Positions 12,675-25,374 are shown, counted from the stretch's first letter. The stretch: 64,000 bases of DNA from Parelaphostrongylus tenuis (GCA_019055375.1 JAHQIW010003758.1:391101-455100), one strand, 5' to 3'. Numbers and translations are program-made. The notes: a model not told the origin generated them from the sequence alone.

Positions 12675-13000
12675 TAACGAAATAAAAGGACAAAGGATAA
12701 AGCTCTTGGCGCTGATCAATCCCTGAAGGATGCGCCATGCATTTGTCTTCAATTTTTTGAACTTCGTTTGAAAAGATAGAATGCATATCTGATCTTTACA
12801 ATGACTTGCGGTGGCCTCCCGCTGAATCGAGTCAGTGCTGCTTATCCTCCCAGACAAGTCTGAGATCGGTCTGGTATCAATTTACCGACTGCGGAGGAGT
12901 GGATGGCTTATCGAGCCATGAGCGCGAGATTGAACCATTGACCTCGTATGCGACGCAGAGCACCTCTAACCACTGCGCCACATGCGCTCTTGAACGGCAA
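12675..13000 (-). mobile_element. tRNA-derived SINE, family 2, near full length
   Basis: On the minus strand: A box GTGGCGCAGTGGTTAGAGG, B box GGTTCAATCTCGCGCTCATGG, a body with GATCAGATATGCATTC, and a 3' tail TGGCGCATCCTTCAGGGATT plus CTTTATCCTTTGTCCTTT. A 3' partial copy of the same family is at 24885-25022. Confidence 0.8.
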
Positions 13001-14778
13001 TAAGATTATAAAAACATCCATTTTTCTTCATTAAGTTGCAATGGCAATGGAGCAGTGTCATTGTGAAAACTCAAACTCTTGTGTGATCACTTCGGTAGCT
13101 TTCATACAGTTTTTGTTTGAATGTGAGAATAATATGCAAAGAGCTTGCGAGTCGCGTTTTGCCAACAAATTGGCCATTTGTGAAAAAGTCTTTGATCACC
13201 CTTACTGACAGAAAACTTAATACTTTGACTATACCCTATTGAGTATTCTTTACTATCTTTGCTAAGGTGATTTAGCTAGTGAATACGACGTTGCTGTAGT
13301 AACACAATAAGTATGAATAACATGTGAGCGCCTTCTTGATGAAAGAGGAGAAAGTTGTCGTCCTTTAGTTGAGATGTGAGACTGGGCAGGATAATTGTGA
13401 AACGAGAAAATTCAGGGAATATCCTTTAGCAAGCCTTGAAAATTTTTTGGCACATCATTATTTAGTAAGGATAACAAAAACATCCTACGCCGACGAAGCT
13501 ACCAGCAATGACCTAGTTGTGAAAGAACGCTATTAGTCGTTTTAAACGAACACTTGGACCGTATGCGGCTTGGTCAAGGAGCCCATCAGAAGTAGCAACG
13601 CTCTAGTTTCCTCAGCATGACAGTACTCAACAATGAAACAAGTCAGGACGTTATCATTTTAGACGGACTGTTTTCTTCACCACAGACCCTGCTCGCGTTT
13701 GAATTGAATTATCGCATCTCAAAGTCGGATACCAATGCAGAGCATTAATACTAAGTTTTATAGACACAAATCCTCCTTGCCACGATATTTTTTTATGCTT
13801 TTGAGTATCACTAAACAAATTACAGATGATAAAAATCTTTCACGTGGAAGGTTACTTTTCAGGAGATATAAACATGAGAAAGTCTCACTGGACTTTTTTA
13901 TGCGTCTTAACTATCATGTCCGGGGCAGATAAGCAGTGATGACGCTATCACTAGAACGGTGCAGCTGCGACCACCATCGGGCCTAATCGTCATTCAAGCT
14001 CGGGAAATTAATACTAGATTTCTCTATGCCCATCCCTTTCTTTGCTGCAACTGGAAACGTGTTGGTTCGGTTGCATGAAAAATCTAGAAAGAAACTTGAC
14101 TGACATTCACGATATCCCTGCATTTGGATTGGTGAGTTGCGCTTCTGTCCTATCGCAGCGTTGATCAATCAGTAGTCACTTTTGAATATGTCACTTTTCA
14201 TCGAGAGAACTGCTTTAATGATTTATGCATCAAGATTTCCATCAGTAAATTTCAGAGAAAATTTTTTTGATGTCATCGCTGTTACAGGAATGTTTACTGC
14301 TGCAAATTGCACGACGTATCTGTCAGTTTTAAAGAAAATGCGCTCGAGAATTGCATTATGGTAGCGCAAAGAGTTCACAAGGCGTGATCGGCAGCTGAGC
14401 ATATTGAGGCTGAGCATATTTGCACGCTTCTATTTGCTTGCAGTGGATCGTTATATAATGAATGAGGAATTTTGTCCGTGCAAGTAGAAAAAGAAGAAAG
14501 TCAAACGATACGGTGAACATACAAGTTGCTGAAACATATTTTTCGGCATTATTCAATAGTTTAATTATTGCAATGGAAATAGCGGTGGAAAGCTATCATA
14601 TAAATGATTCCATCTTCAAAGAATTTGTGTTAGTTGTAGAAGGAATACTAGTGTAACTTAGGTTGCTGCTTGAAGTATCAGTGGTCAGTTAAATGACACT
14701 GTGGGACTGAAATAAGAGTCATAATTCTTTCTATTTTGACTGCCATTTGCAGTGGTATGATGTTATTAGTATACCCAT
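13001..14778. other. Intergenic, end of duplication unit 1
   Basis: To about 13790 it matches 57.3-58.0 kb (TGCCAGC/TTGACTATACC spacer and ATGCAGAGCATTAATA). Beyond that nothing recognised. Confidence 0.6.
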
Positions 14779-14952
14779 TATGTGGAGTACTGTGCAAAAA
14801 CGTTTTGCGTCAGTCGGGATTCGAACTCAGATCTCACTTTCCGGGAGCGTATGCTAGTGTAGTGCAAAGGTTAGCATACGCTCCCGGAAAGAGTGAGATC
14901 TGGGTTCGAATCCCGGCTGACGTAGAACGTTTTTGCACAGTACTCCACGTAA
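14779..14952. mobile_element. Palindromic tRNA-SINE dimer, hairpin 1
   Basis: Arms of about 80 nt (14779-14863 and 14870-14952) are reverse complements: TGTGGAGTACTGTGCAAAAA, GATTCGAACTCAGATCTCAC and CCGGGAGCGTATGCTAG mirrored as CTCCCGGAAAGAGTGAGATC, GGGTTCGAATCCCGGCTGAC and GCACAGTACTCCAC. Each arm holds the B-box half of a tRNA-like sequence. An AGTGTAGTGCAAAGG-like loop separates them. Confidence 0.85.
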
Positions 14953-16187
14953 TGAAATAAGAGTGTTTTTTGGGACAAAGCATCGCTTGAAAGTATCTAT
15001 ATATGGACATATTGTCCAGTATGCGCGATTTTGGTACACTACTGAAAAAAATTGAGAATTTTGCGCTCGTTGTCATTCCAGTGACTCTGGAGGCCCACTG
15101 CTGATATACAGGACAATATCAATGGAAGAACTTGGAAAATTTAAGAAGTCAACCATACAGATGACTATAGAGCGGCCTTTTTTGGCAAGTATCGATCCAG
15201 AAAGTACAATGCATTGATTTCACAGCTTGTTGGAGATGAGTAATCTTTTGACTCTATTCATGTCCGGTTTCACCACAAGAATTCATAATTCACCTTTTTG
15301 TGATCAGAAATTGAACAAATAGAAAGGCAACTACGTAATTTCAGTTACCACAATAACATAGGCTTCCTCATAAGCATCGATTCAAATCACGGCGAAAGAA
15401 TAACGTAAGGAATGAACGTGTTACGATGCTCGGACATAGCTGCTCACAAGAAAAAAACCCATACTGTATTTCAATAGGTAGGAACATCTATTGGCCACGT
15501 ATTTCTTGTATCACTCTTCAAGCCAGAACACACAAACTACTCAAAATGTTTTTTTAATACCTCTACATTTGACGGTTTTCATAAAACCCGCTCAAAACAA
15601 TATATAATCTGATAACATATCGTGAGCCTTTCAGGAGGTCAGACATGTCACTTATACAGTAACTGTAATGTTGGGGAATCTTATTACCTGACATCCGGTA
15701 ATTTGAAATAATTCGGCGTCGATTTCTCTACATGTAAGAGGTATATCGTTGTGCAACAGATAGCCTGATCCTAGAGAGACACCGTGCTACTGACTACGCT
15801 GCAATGCAGGAACACGTGCCTAGTACTGTATAAGTTTCATATTAGACATCATAAAGGGCTCAACATTTGTTATCTGGTTATACATTGTTCTATTGGTTCT
15901 ACTTATTTATGACTGTACGCAAAAAAAGTACGTGACATTGCGCACTTAAATCGAAATTTTGCCTAAATATCACAAAATTATAACAATATTTCAAAACTAT
16001 AGTATTTTTACTGCTTATTTCGCAGTGTTATGATGTTACTTATATAACCTAGAGATTGATATAAACAGAATAGAGGATACCAATATTTGCGGAAAACGAC
16101 AACAATCCCGTTTACAGTTTTTTTTTTTTGCTTGAATATCTGGTGTTAGAAGCTGAAGTTTTGTGTATAATATATTTCCCACAACAT

Positions 16188-16233
<46 letters not shown>

Positions 16234-19200
16234 GGCAATGTAATACGATATTTCATACAACTTATATTCTATGTATAAGCAAATGTATAATATCTCTGTA
16301 CCAAAGACAATGAGTGCACTAAACTTAGTGACCTTTACACCACGGAAGTTCAACTGTGTGACTCAGTTCGTACAGTGCAGTGCAACGGAAAAAAACTAAG
16401 CAAACACTTTGTCGTAATCTTCCTGTTCTTTAGTGACGTCTCTGGTTCTTTCTACGTATAAAGATATAAATCTAATCTTAAATGCAGCTCTCTCAATATC
16501 GATTTTCCGCCATTAAAAATATGGCGTAATTCCCAAAACTGACATATCAATCTTATGAGAAGAAAAAGTATAATCAAATATTTTTGACAAATAACATCAG
16601 CGAATTCCATCAATTATGAACCGAACATGAAGGTTTAGCGACAGCGAAGTGCATAGAGATTTGAGACGAGAATACGACGAGAAAGTGCTCTGACAGAATA
16701 AAAGATGCCTGCCTTCAAAAAACTACTGCACAGTAATTACATTCGCATTCTAAGGGAATGGAAAACTTGATTATCGGAAGAAGTAGCAATGGTAGCTGGT
16801 AATGGAACCTTTTCTTTCTTTCTGTAATTAATTACGTCAAAAATTGAAGGTTTCGTTGCGAGACGTCTTGCATAAATCCGGACAGAGTGGAATTAACTAG
16901 CAATGGATTAGAATTAGGTACTAAAAGTGGTAATACCTTTATCATTGTCAATAGCATGAGGTACAAGTAAATACCAAACTTGGAGCTGCTTTGAAAAAAT
17001 GACAATTTTTTTGACCATCACAATAGCTAATGAGCTGAAATGTTTGCAGATTTAAAGAAGAAACTCCGCTACATTACTCATCTTAAGCTCCTCGTTATCA
17101 AGTACGTCAAATGCCGAAATTCTCAGAAAAAGATGTATATAAATCACGTTTGCAAAAATCGGACTTTCATAATGTCAGTGCAAGTGCAACAACCTTCAGC
17201 CAGTGCGCCGGACAGGGCGGCGATCCACTTGATGGTATCTCGTTTGTTCCTTTGCTCTCGTGTTTAAATTGCGATCATTAATGAAGTTGAACGGAAAATG
17301 CACCTCAAACTCAAGAATATGGGAGTTCAATATGGGTAGATTGTGGGAACGTGCACTTCAAGATTCATGTCGTAGTCAATAATTTAAGTATGAAAGCCGC
17401 CATTTGACTCAGCGTTCTTTCATACCAATGTCAATTAGCAAAGGATATTTCACTAATGAACCTTTTTTTCTAAATGGCTGTACATATCGAGTGAACCCGC
17501 TGTAAAACGAGCGTGCCAGTGGGGAATGAGCGGGTGAGTGAATGAGTGTCGGAACAAGTTGCTTATCCGACGAGGTTTTCTACAAATTGTCGTGAAGATA
17601 GACCGGTCTTTTACTGTATAGCCAGCTCGAAATGTTTGGCGTGTAAATGTGTTTGATGATGTAGAACTATTCCAACAACCAAAACTGGTCACTTCAAACA
17701 GCTAACTAGATTGTAGACTGTACATTACGGTCTGGACAAGAGTCAAAAGAAGAGGACTATAAATTTTTACTATCAAATATTCCAAGAAATAATAATGGCA
17801 ATAACAGTAGAATGTATTTTTTGCGTCCTAAACTGAGCAAACATAAAAAGGCAGCATATTGGAGTTACTGTTCCAATCCAGTTGTCTTGTCGGCAGGTGA
17901 AGGGCGGCGTTCTAAGTTGCTCGCATAAGTGACACCGATGTCTGAAATTGTACCATCCGAACTTCGTCGAAGAGATAGTTAGGTAGTGTTCATAAACCGG
18001 CATAGAAGTGAAATGTAGTTGAACTATTAAAGGTTAAAAATTTCACAGATCTTTAACACATGCGAATGCTAACCGCATGTCAAGGATTCTAAGACACACC
18101 TGCATTCCTATGAACCAGAAAAATTCCATCAATTGTGAACTATAAGTGACTATAAAAAATTTGTCAATACATGTACGCTATATTTTGGAACGGTTCACTT
18201 CCCATGCTCCTTCAATTCATTCAATTAATTCATTTAACTAAAAAGCTACAAAAAATGGGAATGTGAACACGCTGAAAATGCAGTATTAGAATTCTGTCAT
18301 TTTGTAGTACACATCGATTACTGTAGCTAATATTGTATTTTTGAGGTCAAGTACTACTTATGCTAAGCAAAGCCCCAAAGAGTGCTGTTATTCACGAGGT
18401 GCCGTAACATTGAACTGTTAAAAGTTTTTTTTTTCAAAATTCTGACACTTCTCGTGTCGTTTAGGGTTATTGACACGAAGTAAAAAGAAATTTCTACGAT
18501 TTTTGAAATTCTTAATGATCCGGCATCAAAGACGGCTCTTGCTTAAACATTTTTTACTGGGATTTTCCAGTATTTGGATGAGCCTACTCCCCTGACATTT
18601 AAAAATAGCCAATTTCCGGCCCAGATCACGCAGTCGCCAGTTATCGTAAAGTTCTGTTGAAAGAGAGGTGACACCACCAAAATGCGCCACCACTTTTCCG
18701 ACTAGGGAACGATCGGTGAGCTGGGTTAACACGGTAAAGGGGGCAAACAGGGATCCTGCACATACTGATCGATATTACTGCTACTGCTCTACTCCCGTCC
18801 TCATATTTGCCGCAAAAGGGGAACGACTTTTCTTAGATATGAAAGGTTGAGAAGGAGATTTTGTAACGCACTCAAGATCGTCATGGTTCCTGCATAATAT
18901 GGAAAGCGCATAAGTGTACAAGACGGCCAAGTCATGGTTTATCGGCGATTAAGCTAAAGTCATTCTACAGAGTGATCGTAACCTTGAAGCTGTACAACAT
19001 CGATAGAATCACTTAAAAGTTTATTCGTGAAATCGAATATATAAGCAAAAAAAGAAAACAATGTATGAAATACTTTGCAGTTTTATGGTTGGAAACAATG
19101 CTCTTTGTCATCAAGCAACATTTCAACTATTTCAAATAAGCATGACGCTCTGTCAACAGAAAAACTGTACTTACTTGTGCGAGACTTCACCATTCAGAAA

Positions 19201-19459
19201 GCCAGTGTGACTTGTCTACGTAAAAACTTTTGCTGGATTAGCGATGCCAAGTAGTTTAATGAGATTGTCTTGATATCCCACTCCTTATCGGATCGCGCTC
19301 ACAACTACTCCCAAAGATTTCATCGTGTTTCAGCTATAGAAGATTGTGGCATAACTATTTGGGCGTGTTGGACTGTCGCTCGAACGCAAAACCTATTAGA
19401 TCAAAACCAGTAAGGCTACTCGTTGATTGAGAATGAATTCACACACAATAATAGGTCAA
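14953..19459. other. Intergenic, AT-rich, no gene recognised
   Basis: Contains an (AT)n run at 16192 and a small GTATGAAAG/CTTTCATAC hairpin at 17.39-17.43 kb. Several ORFs of 60-105 codons have biased or repeat-like translations and are not supported as genes. Confidence 0.6.
16192..16230. repeat. (AT)n microsatellite
   Basis: Uninterrupted TA dinucleotides. Confidence 0.9.
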
Positions 19460-19645
19460 CCCTTTTAGGACCAGCACTGAAAGGTTCTAAAAGGGCTGGC
19501 GATCAAACAGGCGGCTCTGCATCTTGTGCATGCATGTTTGGCTGTCTGCCGGTTTACCACGAGACACGACGTCGCTATTACAGCAGCTGAGTGAGATGTG
19601 ACACCGTGCGGCGAATATCAAATCACTCTCATGGTCCTTAGAGGG
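19460..19645. mobile_element. piggyBac-like MITE
   Basis: 186 bp with ends CCCTTTTAGGACCA and TGGTCCTTAGAGGG, inverted repeats apart from small changes. Flanked by TCAA on the left and TTAA on the right, as expected for a TTAA target duplication with one mutation. No ORF. Confidence 0.6.
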
Positions 19646-20285
19646 TTAAAAAGCCGTTTAATTCTGATACATTCAACACTCGTGCAACGACACCTATATT
19701 TGGTTTTCCTGCATAGAGGACGGTACCCACATTTCTGTACTGCTAGCTGAATAACCTACGCACATCACATTCCACTCCAGTAGCTTTTAGTTACCTCTGC
19801 CTTCCTCACTAGTTCTCCGCTCCACAAGTCAGACTTTTTCTCCTTCTGTAGAAATTTCTGCATTTCTCTCATTATGTGTATGATCCAATTTTCCCAACAC
19901 ACCCTGTTATGTTTTTGGTGTATATTTATCTCTTACATGTAATGAAACACTCGACCATTATGCTACCAACTGCTCTCAACATTTGATAAAGTTGCATAAA
20001 TCATACAAGGATTGTTATAATGCTCATCGATCTAGCTTTTATAATTCCTCATTTCCAGTAGGAGCAAAAGGTCATTGTAACTGATGCAAATTAGAAAACA
20101 ACGATTACCTGTAGAAAATGAACCCACACACTGCATGTGAAGCCACTTTCCTAATCATTCTCATATCTAAAGCAAATCATTTCTGCAGCTTTCAATGCAA
20201 GTCCCATAAATGAATAAATGACTAAGGAAAATCAGTCTAAATTCTTTTCATTTTTGACTGCCATTTGCAGTGGTATGATATTACA

Positions 20286-20467
20286 GTATACCCAATATGT
20301 GGAGTGCTGTGCAAAAACGTTTGCGTCAGCCGGGATTCAAACCTAGATCTCACTCCTTCCGGGGGCGTATGCCAGTCGTTGCACTATATGATCTGAAAGA
20401 GTGAGATCTGGGTTCGAATCCCGGCTGACGCAAACATTTTGCTTAGCACTCCACATATTGGGTATAC
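20286..20467. mobile_element. Palindromic tRNA-SINE dimer, hairpin 2
   Basis: Same structure: GTATACCCAATATGTGGAGT at the left end is mirrored by ACTCCACATATTGGGTATAC at the right. GCGTCAGCCGGGATTC pairs with GAATCCCGGCTGACGC. A TGCCAGTCGTTGCACTATAT loop lies between. Confidence 0.85.
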
Positions 20468-20744
20468 TATGACTGAGGATATATTAGCAATACGCTTTCC
20501 CATGAACGACGCCAATACAGCGCCATGGTTAGGTAAGTCAACGTTCAAGTGCAAGAAATCTGGAAAAAACTTCCGTGCTACAATATAATCTAGTGAAGAG
20601 AATAATGACAATCAAACAAAATTCTTTTTTTCAAGTCCCGCCTGGTGCAATAGTTTTGTACATCACTCAACATCACTGAGAATACTGTCGCCTATAGATG
20701 ATATACCGCTAACTTGATGCTTCATTGGATCCTTTTAGAGCGGT

Positions 20745-20880
20745 GGCAAAACGGGCGTTAGTGGTGCAGCGGATTGAAGCACGTGTCCCCCGGATAGGAC
20801 AAATCGCGGATTCGAGTCCCGCGTGACGCGAAATTTTTAAGCATTGCTCAACATCTAGGTTATTTATAACATGATGCCAC
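20745..20880 (+). mobile_element. tRNA-derived SINE, family 4
   Basis: TTAGTGGTGCAGCGGATTGA (A box) and GCGGATTCGAGTCCCGCGTG (B box), tail AGCATTGCTCAACATC and TTATTTATAACATGATGCC. Related to the hairpin dimers by the tail. Confidence 0.65.
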
Positions 20881-21039
20881 CGCTAGAAGCGGTTAAATTA
20901 GAACGAATTCTGTTGATTTTTTATTACCTAATATCTGTCAGCATGACTGGGTTTGATGTCAGTATGAACACCCAGACCAAAACGGCTGAAGCTTGGTTGC
21001 TGACAGATAGATGGCTGTAGAGTAGAAAGGTTGATGTTG

Positions 21040-21175
21040 AAACGGCCTTCGGTAGTGCAACGGGTTTGAGCACACGCCCTCAGACAGGATGGCTTACGGG
21101 TTCGAGTTCCAGCTGACGCAAAGATTTTGCATATCACTCAACATCACTGAGAATAATGACGCCTATAGGTGACAT
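21040..21175 (+). mobile_element. tRNA-derived SINE, family 4
   Basis: CGGCCTTCGGTAGTGCAACG and ACGGGTTCGAGTTCCAGCTG, tail TTTTGCATATCACTCAACAT. The upstream GATGTTTATAGG/GACATACCGC words recur near 20.70 and 21.17 kb, suggesting nested copies. Confidence 0.65.
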
Positions 21176-21766
21176 ACCGCTCATTCGATGCTTCATGCAA
21201 TGTTTATAGGTCTCGTTCGTCAGGAGAGTGTTGAGAATATTAACACTTACTCAACGGGACTACCGATATGAATTAAACACTGCGAAAATAATAGCTGCCA
21301 TCAATATAAAACAACACGTCCCGACTTGTAGTGAAATTACATGATTCTCAAAATTGTTAAAATCTACAGACATTGCCCAGCAATATGAATCTCTTTTGCT
21401 TCACAATGGTCAGTCCTCATTTTTGGGAGCTTTTAACGTGTAATTCCCATTTTATTGCCTCAAGACTCGTTTTTCCGCAAGTAGACCCAAGAACAAGCGA
21501 TAATGTCGTCTAATGTGACAGGATGTATTCCCTTTAAATTGTTCATATTTGCAATTGCCGCCCTTCAGGTTGTATTTTCAAGAACCTAAACTATAGCAAT
21601 TCAAGGACTTTTCAATTTTACACTGATATGAAGCTGAGAAAGGTGCTATGTAATGACTATAAATGCAATTTACTACAAGGCAAAGTTTCTTATACAAATT
21701 CTCAAAGCTCCAAATTCTTCAATAATTGAATATAATCTGATGTTTCGCTAATATGACCGTCTCTGT

Positions 21767-22084
21767 ATGATGAAAGATTGTAAAATATGTCCTAACGATA
21801 GAGACGGTGATTGTATGAGCGTAGGTACAGTTTACCTAATCTCCTGCAAAGCGTGCAGCGATAAATATATTGGCAAGACCGGTAGGTCGCTCTATCCTCG
21901 CATAGAAGAACACCTAGCTGACAAGCGTCACAATAGACGAAACACTCCGCTAGGTACCCATAGAATAATACAATACGACGGAGTTGATTTTGAGGTTGAA
22001 GTCACCATCTTTGCGCAAAAACAAAAAACATCAGTGCACAAATTCTGGAAGCACTTTGGATTAACACCACCAATCCGGCTGTAA
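21767..22084 (+). CDS. Penelope-like retroelement fragment: GIY-YIG endonuclease domain
   Basis: 105 codons, intact. Residues 5-8 CKIC and 27-30 CKAC resemble the Cys-pair linker of Penelope-like elements. Residues 22-24 VYL and 34-36 YIG form the GIY-YIG core, followed by GKTGRSLYPRIEEHL with the active-site Arg and the EH pair. The frame is closed upstream, so reverse transcriptase sequence is missing or broken. About 300 nt downstream lies CCGAAACGTCAGCTGTTGAA (22.37 kb), a tail motif I associate with Penelope-type 3' ends. Probably a 5'-truncated copy. Confidence 0.8.
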   Translation: MMKDCKICPNDRDGDCMSVGTVYLISCKACSDKYIGKTGRSLYPRIEEHLADKRHNRRNTPLGTHRIIQYDGVDFEVEVTIFAQKQKTSVHKFWKHFGLTPPIRL

Positions 22085-22470
22085 ACCGCAGGGAAGAATG
22101 ACTCGTTATCACTTGTGATATGAGTCAGTAAATAAGACTGTTGTTTTTTGATGGGTAAGGTGCATAACGAGCCTATATGATCTCCTTCCGGTGATCTCCA
22201 GTTGAATTATTCAGTGGAGCACATATAAAAGCGGTGAGTATATTTAAGTTGATTTCGTGCTTGATGCGATTGAAATCTAGATCTGGTGCGTAATTCTAAA
22301 ATAGTAAAGGAGGTGTTTGAATGATTGGATTGCAGACAATTTGACCTTTCCAGGCTCTGAAGTAGGTGAACTACCGAAACGTCAGCTGTTGAATGAATAT
22401 AGAATTTGTATAACAACTTGTACTTGACATAAGGAAGAAAAATAGAATGCAATCCAATATAATTTTTTGA
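22085..22470 (+). mobile_element. Probable 3' untranslated end of the Penelope-like copy
   Basis: Follows the GIY-YIG stop. Contains GGCTCTGAAGTAGGTGAACT and CCGAAACGTCAGCTGTTGAA. Similar CCGAAACGTTAG words occur at 1.16 kb and 44.35 kb. The limits are a guess. Confidence 0.4.
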
Positions 22471-24884
22471 AAACCTTTCAGAGGTTTGTTTTTTAAAAAC
22501 CTTTCAGAGGAACCTTGTTATGGTAACTCGAGTATGAGATGTACGTTCGGCTTTCTCGCAGCCTCATTAGCAGCACATTCTATTCGGCTGATTGCCTCTA
22601 CCATTGTTGGAAATTGTCGCCGAAAAAGTTACACTCTGCGTCAAGTTTCTTTCAAAATGTGCTAGTTATTGAACACTGTCATCAAATAGCTCAAGGCCAG
22701 TTTTGGTGGACGAGTTCATTTCATTGGAAATAGAAGCACTCCCAGAGTTTTCTTTCAGAGAGCCAGGCAATTTGTAGATAATCGCAATTATTGTCAATTA
22801 ACAGGTTCAAATATGAAATGGAAAATACTTGAACATTGAACGCCTAATTGGTCCGTCCAGAAGAGTAGTGTGGGCGCCATGAACGAAGATGGTAGACACA
22901 AACCACAAAATGTCTTCATTCTGTGTAGATGATCGTTCAGAGGAAGCTTCAGTCGAATAGGAATCCACTCCACAGTTCTGTTAGCTCACTTAATATATAC
23001 TTTTCTCTATAACTCCCTTATCTATTTTTTACTTTTTGTGCATAACCTTTGGGGAAAACGCTGATTTCTCGCGCTATGGGAACAGAGATTGCGTGGCGAG
23101 CCCGGCGAGTTACAATGATATTGCAGTGGTTTTCTAATGAAATTTGAACTTCTACTGTCACTAAAGAGGGTTTAATCTTACTAAATGATGGAAACACGAT
23201 AGAGATGACCTCAATAGGCTGTGGATCCAAAGTTAGTGCCAATGCTTCCTCTAAAACCACGGATTTTTGAAGGGGAAAACCGAATGCTCCCAAAAAGATC
23301 ATGTCTCTTAAATTTTTCATGCGCTCTTGATAACATTTACTCATGTCTTTCATTTATTGTATCAGCAACAATTTGCATTTACAGTTACACTAAAGTGATA
23401 AATCGCCAAATAATCAACTACATAACTTTTTACATTATTGAAAATAAAAATTACGGCATGAAACTTCAATGTCTACATATACTCAATCCATTTAATACAC
23501 AAAAGTCATTATAGTGCTCAGAAATCACAAATTTGAATTGGGTGAAAAAGATGTACAAACTTCCTCAATGACTATCACTAATTTTCCGATTGTTAGTGTA
23601 ATTCAGGAGTTGAAACCTCCACAGATTTACGAAGAGACCTTATTCTATCGTAGATGAATCGTAACTTTTTATCACCCGTTTATTTTGCACTATAAACCAA
23701 ACTTATCTTGGAGATTTTGATGATGGGCATATGCACCGATTTAACGCTCCTTTACCTAGTCCCTTTAGGTCGAATGTCCTGAAAACGATTTTCTGCACCT
23801 CGTACATATCGCCATCTCTCAAAGTAACTTAGCATGTATGCAGGCCCTTGTGGCAACCCATCAGTATGCCCTAGTTCTCGTTGTCCGCCCAACTACTTCT
23901 GATGGATATCCTCTTCTACTTATATCGAAAAGTCTTACGCATTAAAGGGTCAGCACTTTACAAACTATTGTAAATCTACTATCAGTAGAAATAGTAAGGA
24001 AAACTATACATACGCAAACACATTTTGTGTATAAATTTTTTATGCTGCAGAAACTTGGAAATTCCTGTTCAATAGCTTTTTGAGTACACTGAAAATTGGG
24101 GAGGCCGATAATGGAGACACAGCGCTATGGAAAAGCGATGCGCTCGTTACAGATGCTGGCTTTCGGGTGGTGACTCGAGCGATTAGAACGGTTATACTAC
24201 GAAAATGAGAGGTAATCTCTAAGTGCGAAAAGATGGCGGTCGCTGAGATCACTGTCTTCTGATGAGCGACAAGCAGGTGCTCAAAGCGACGTAATGCTCA
24301 CGTTGCAAGGAAACAGTCTACTTCAACGGAATATTTATGACCGCACTTACACCACCGTAAATCTGCCAAAACATTGGTGTACACAGGTACAGGTACAGTT
24401 CTTAGACTTAGTTTTGTTGAATAATGTAAAGCTACTAGTCGTGCTTATTGTGAAAAGAATTTTCTGAGGATAATTTTCTGAGTAAAAGGTCTCGAACATC
24501 AGAAATTTGTTAAATTGAATTATGCGCTTCCTTCAAAGACGTAGTTTACACTGCTCATGGTTCGACCACTTGACTTTCACGGTCTTCGGAGGTCCGCCTT
24601 CAGAAATTTTCTTCAGAAATCAAAAATTCAGAAGAAAAGAAATTTTTTACTAAAGAAAAATTCAGAAATGGTTGCAAAAGAACATTGCCACCCAAAATTT
24701 CATCCTACGCTTTTTTGACGAAGAGTGGTGTTCAAAGCTACGTAATGCTCAGATGCACAAAATCAGTCGACCTATTCTAGCTGTACATACCAAATTTTGG
24801 CAACTAAGTGTAAAACAAATAAATTTCTACCGTGATCAGAAGAATGATGAGAGGTAAAAAACGGTTTCACTTTCACAAGATAGG
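22471..24884. other. Intergenic, no gene recognised
   Basis: A dispersed repeat at 23245-23300 (GGATTTTTGAAGGGGAAAA) recurs inverted at about 42.00-42.05 kb. YAAETWKF at 24.04 kb faintly recalls the RTE C-terminal part. Two related words, TGCTCAAAGCGACGTAATGC and TTCAAAGCTACGTAATGC, lie 450 nt apart (24.27 and 24.73 kb). Confidence 0.5.
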
Positions 24885-25022
24885 TGCCACCGCGCCGGTC
24901 ATTGTAAAGGCTAGATAGGCATTCAATCACCTCAAAAAAAGGTCGAAAATTGAAGACGGATGCATGGCACATCCCTCGAGGATCAATCAACACCAACTGC
25001 TTTATCCTTCATCCTTTTCATC
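24885..25022 (+). mobile_element. tRNA-derived SINE, family 2, 3' part
   Basis: Shares GTCATTGTAAAG, AAAATTGAAGACGGATGCAT, TGGCACATCCCTCGAGGAT and CTTTATCCTTCATCCTTT with the copy at 12675. A poly-C run follows at about 25.04 kb. Confidence 0.7.
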
Positions 25023-25374
25023 CTTCCTGCCATCCCCCCCCCCCCCTCCCCCTATCTGGTGGCTCTATGAGGTTCAAGTGCGTCCCATGTTTGTCAGTAT
25101 TCATATGTGTAAATCTTCTCACTAGTTCTCCGCAGTTTTTGCGACAGCCAATAGTACAGTACTCAGTGGTTTCTGTGATCGAACACCCAAGAAATTCGAT
25201 GGTTTGACCTTTTATTGATGGATTTTCTTCACGTGGAAACGTTATGAGAAAAATTGAAATTATCATCCGCAACCTTTAAACTGACTCTGCATAGATTAGT
25301 TGGTCTCAATCACATTTATGTATTTCTCAACTGTACAAAATCTCAATTGGTACTTTGGCACTTGATTGACCACT

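Larger units (their letters stand above)
1..13790. repeat. Segmental duplication unit 1 (GGT-B exons 1-9 plus 5' flank)
   Basis: Collinear with about 43236-58010. Anchors include the leftmost bases (AATCGATTATAAAGATCTAC versus 43.24 kb), all nine GGT exons, the maT transposase relic (7.6-8.7 kb versus 52.0-53.1 kb), the RTE relic (10.6-12.3 kb versus 55.5-57.0 kb), and the tail around ATGCAGAGCATTAATA (13735 versus 57949). Introns and flanks differ by many substitutions and by private insertions, so this is an old genomic duplication and not a sequencing artefact. Confidence 0.85.
19646..21766. other. Intergenic SINE cluster
   Basis: Hairpin dimer at 20286 and family-4 SINEs at 20745 and 21040. 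The remaining parts hold nothing I recognise. Confidence 0.6.

Noticed and set aside
16036..16353. 105-codon minus-strand ORF at 16.0-16.35 kb
   Set aside because: Its length comes from the (AT)n run translated as Ile-Tyr repeats.
23018..23353. 111-codon minus-strand ORF
   Set aside because: Overlaps a dispersed repeat also seen at 42.0 kb in another frame; no motif or splice context.
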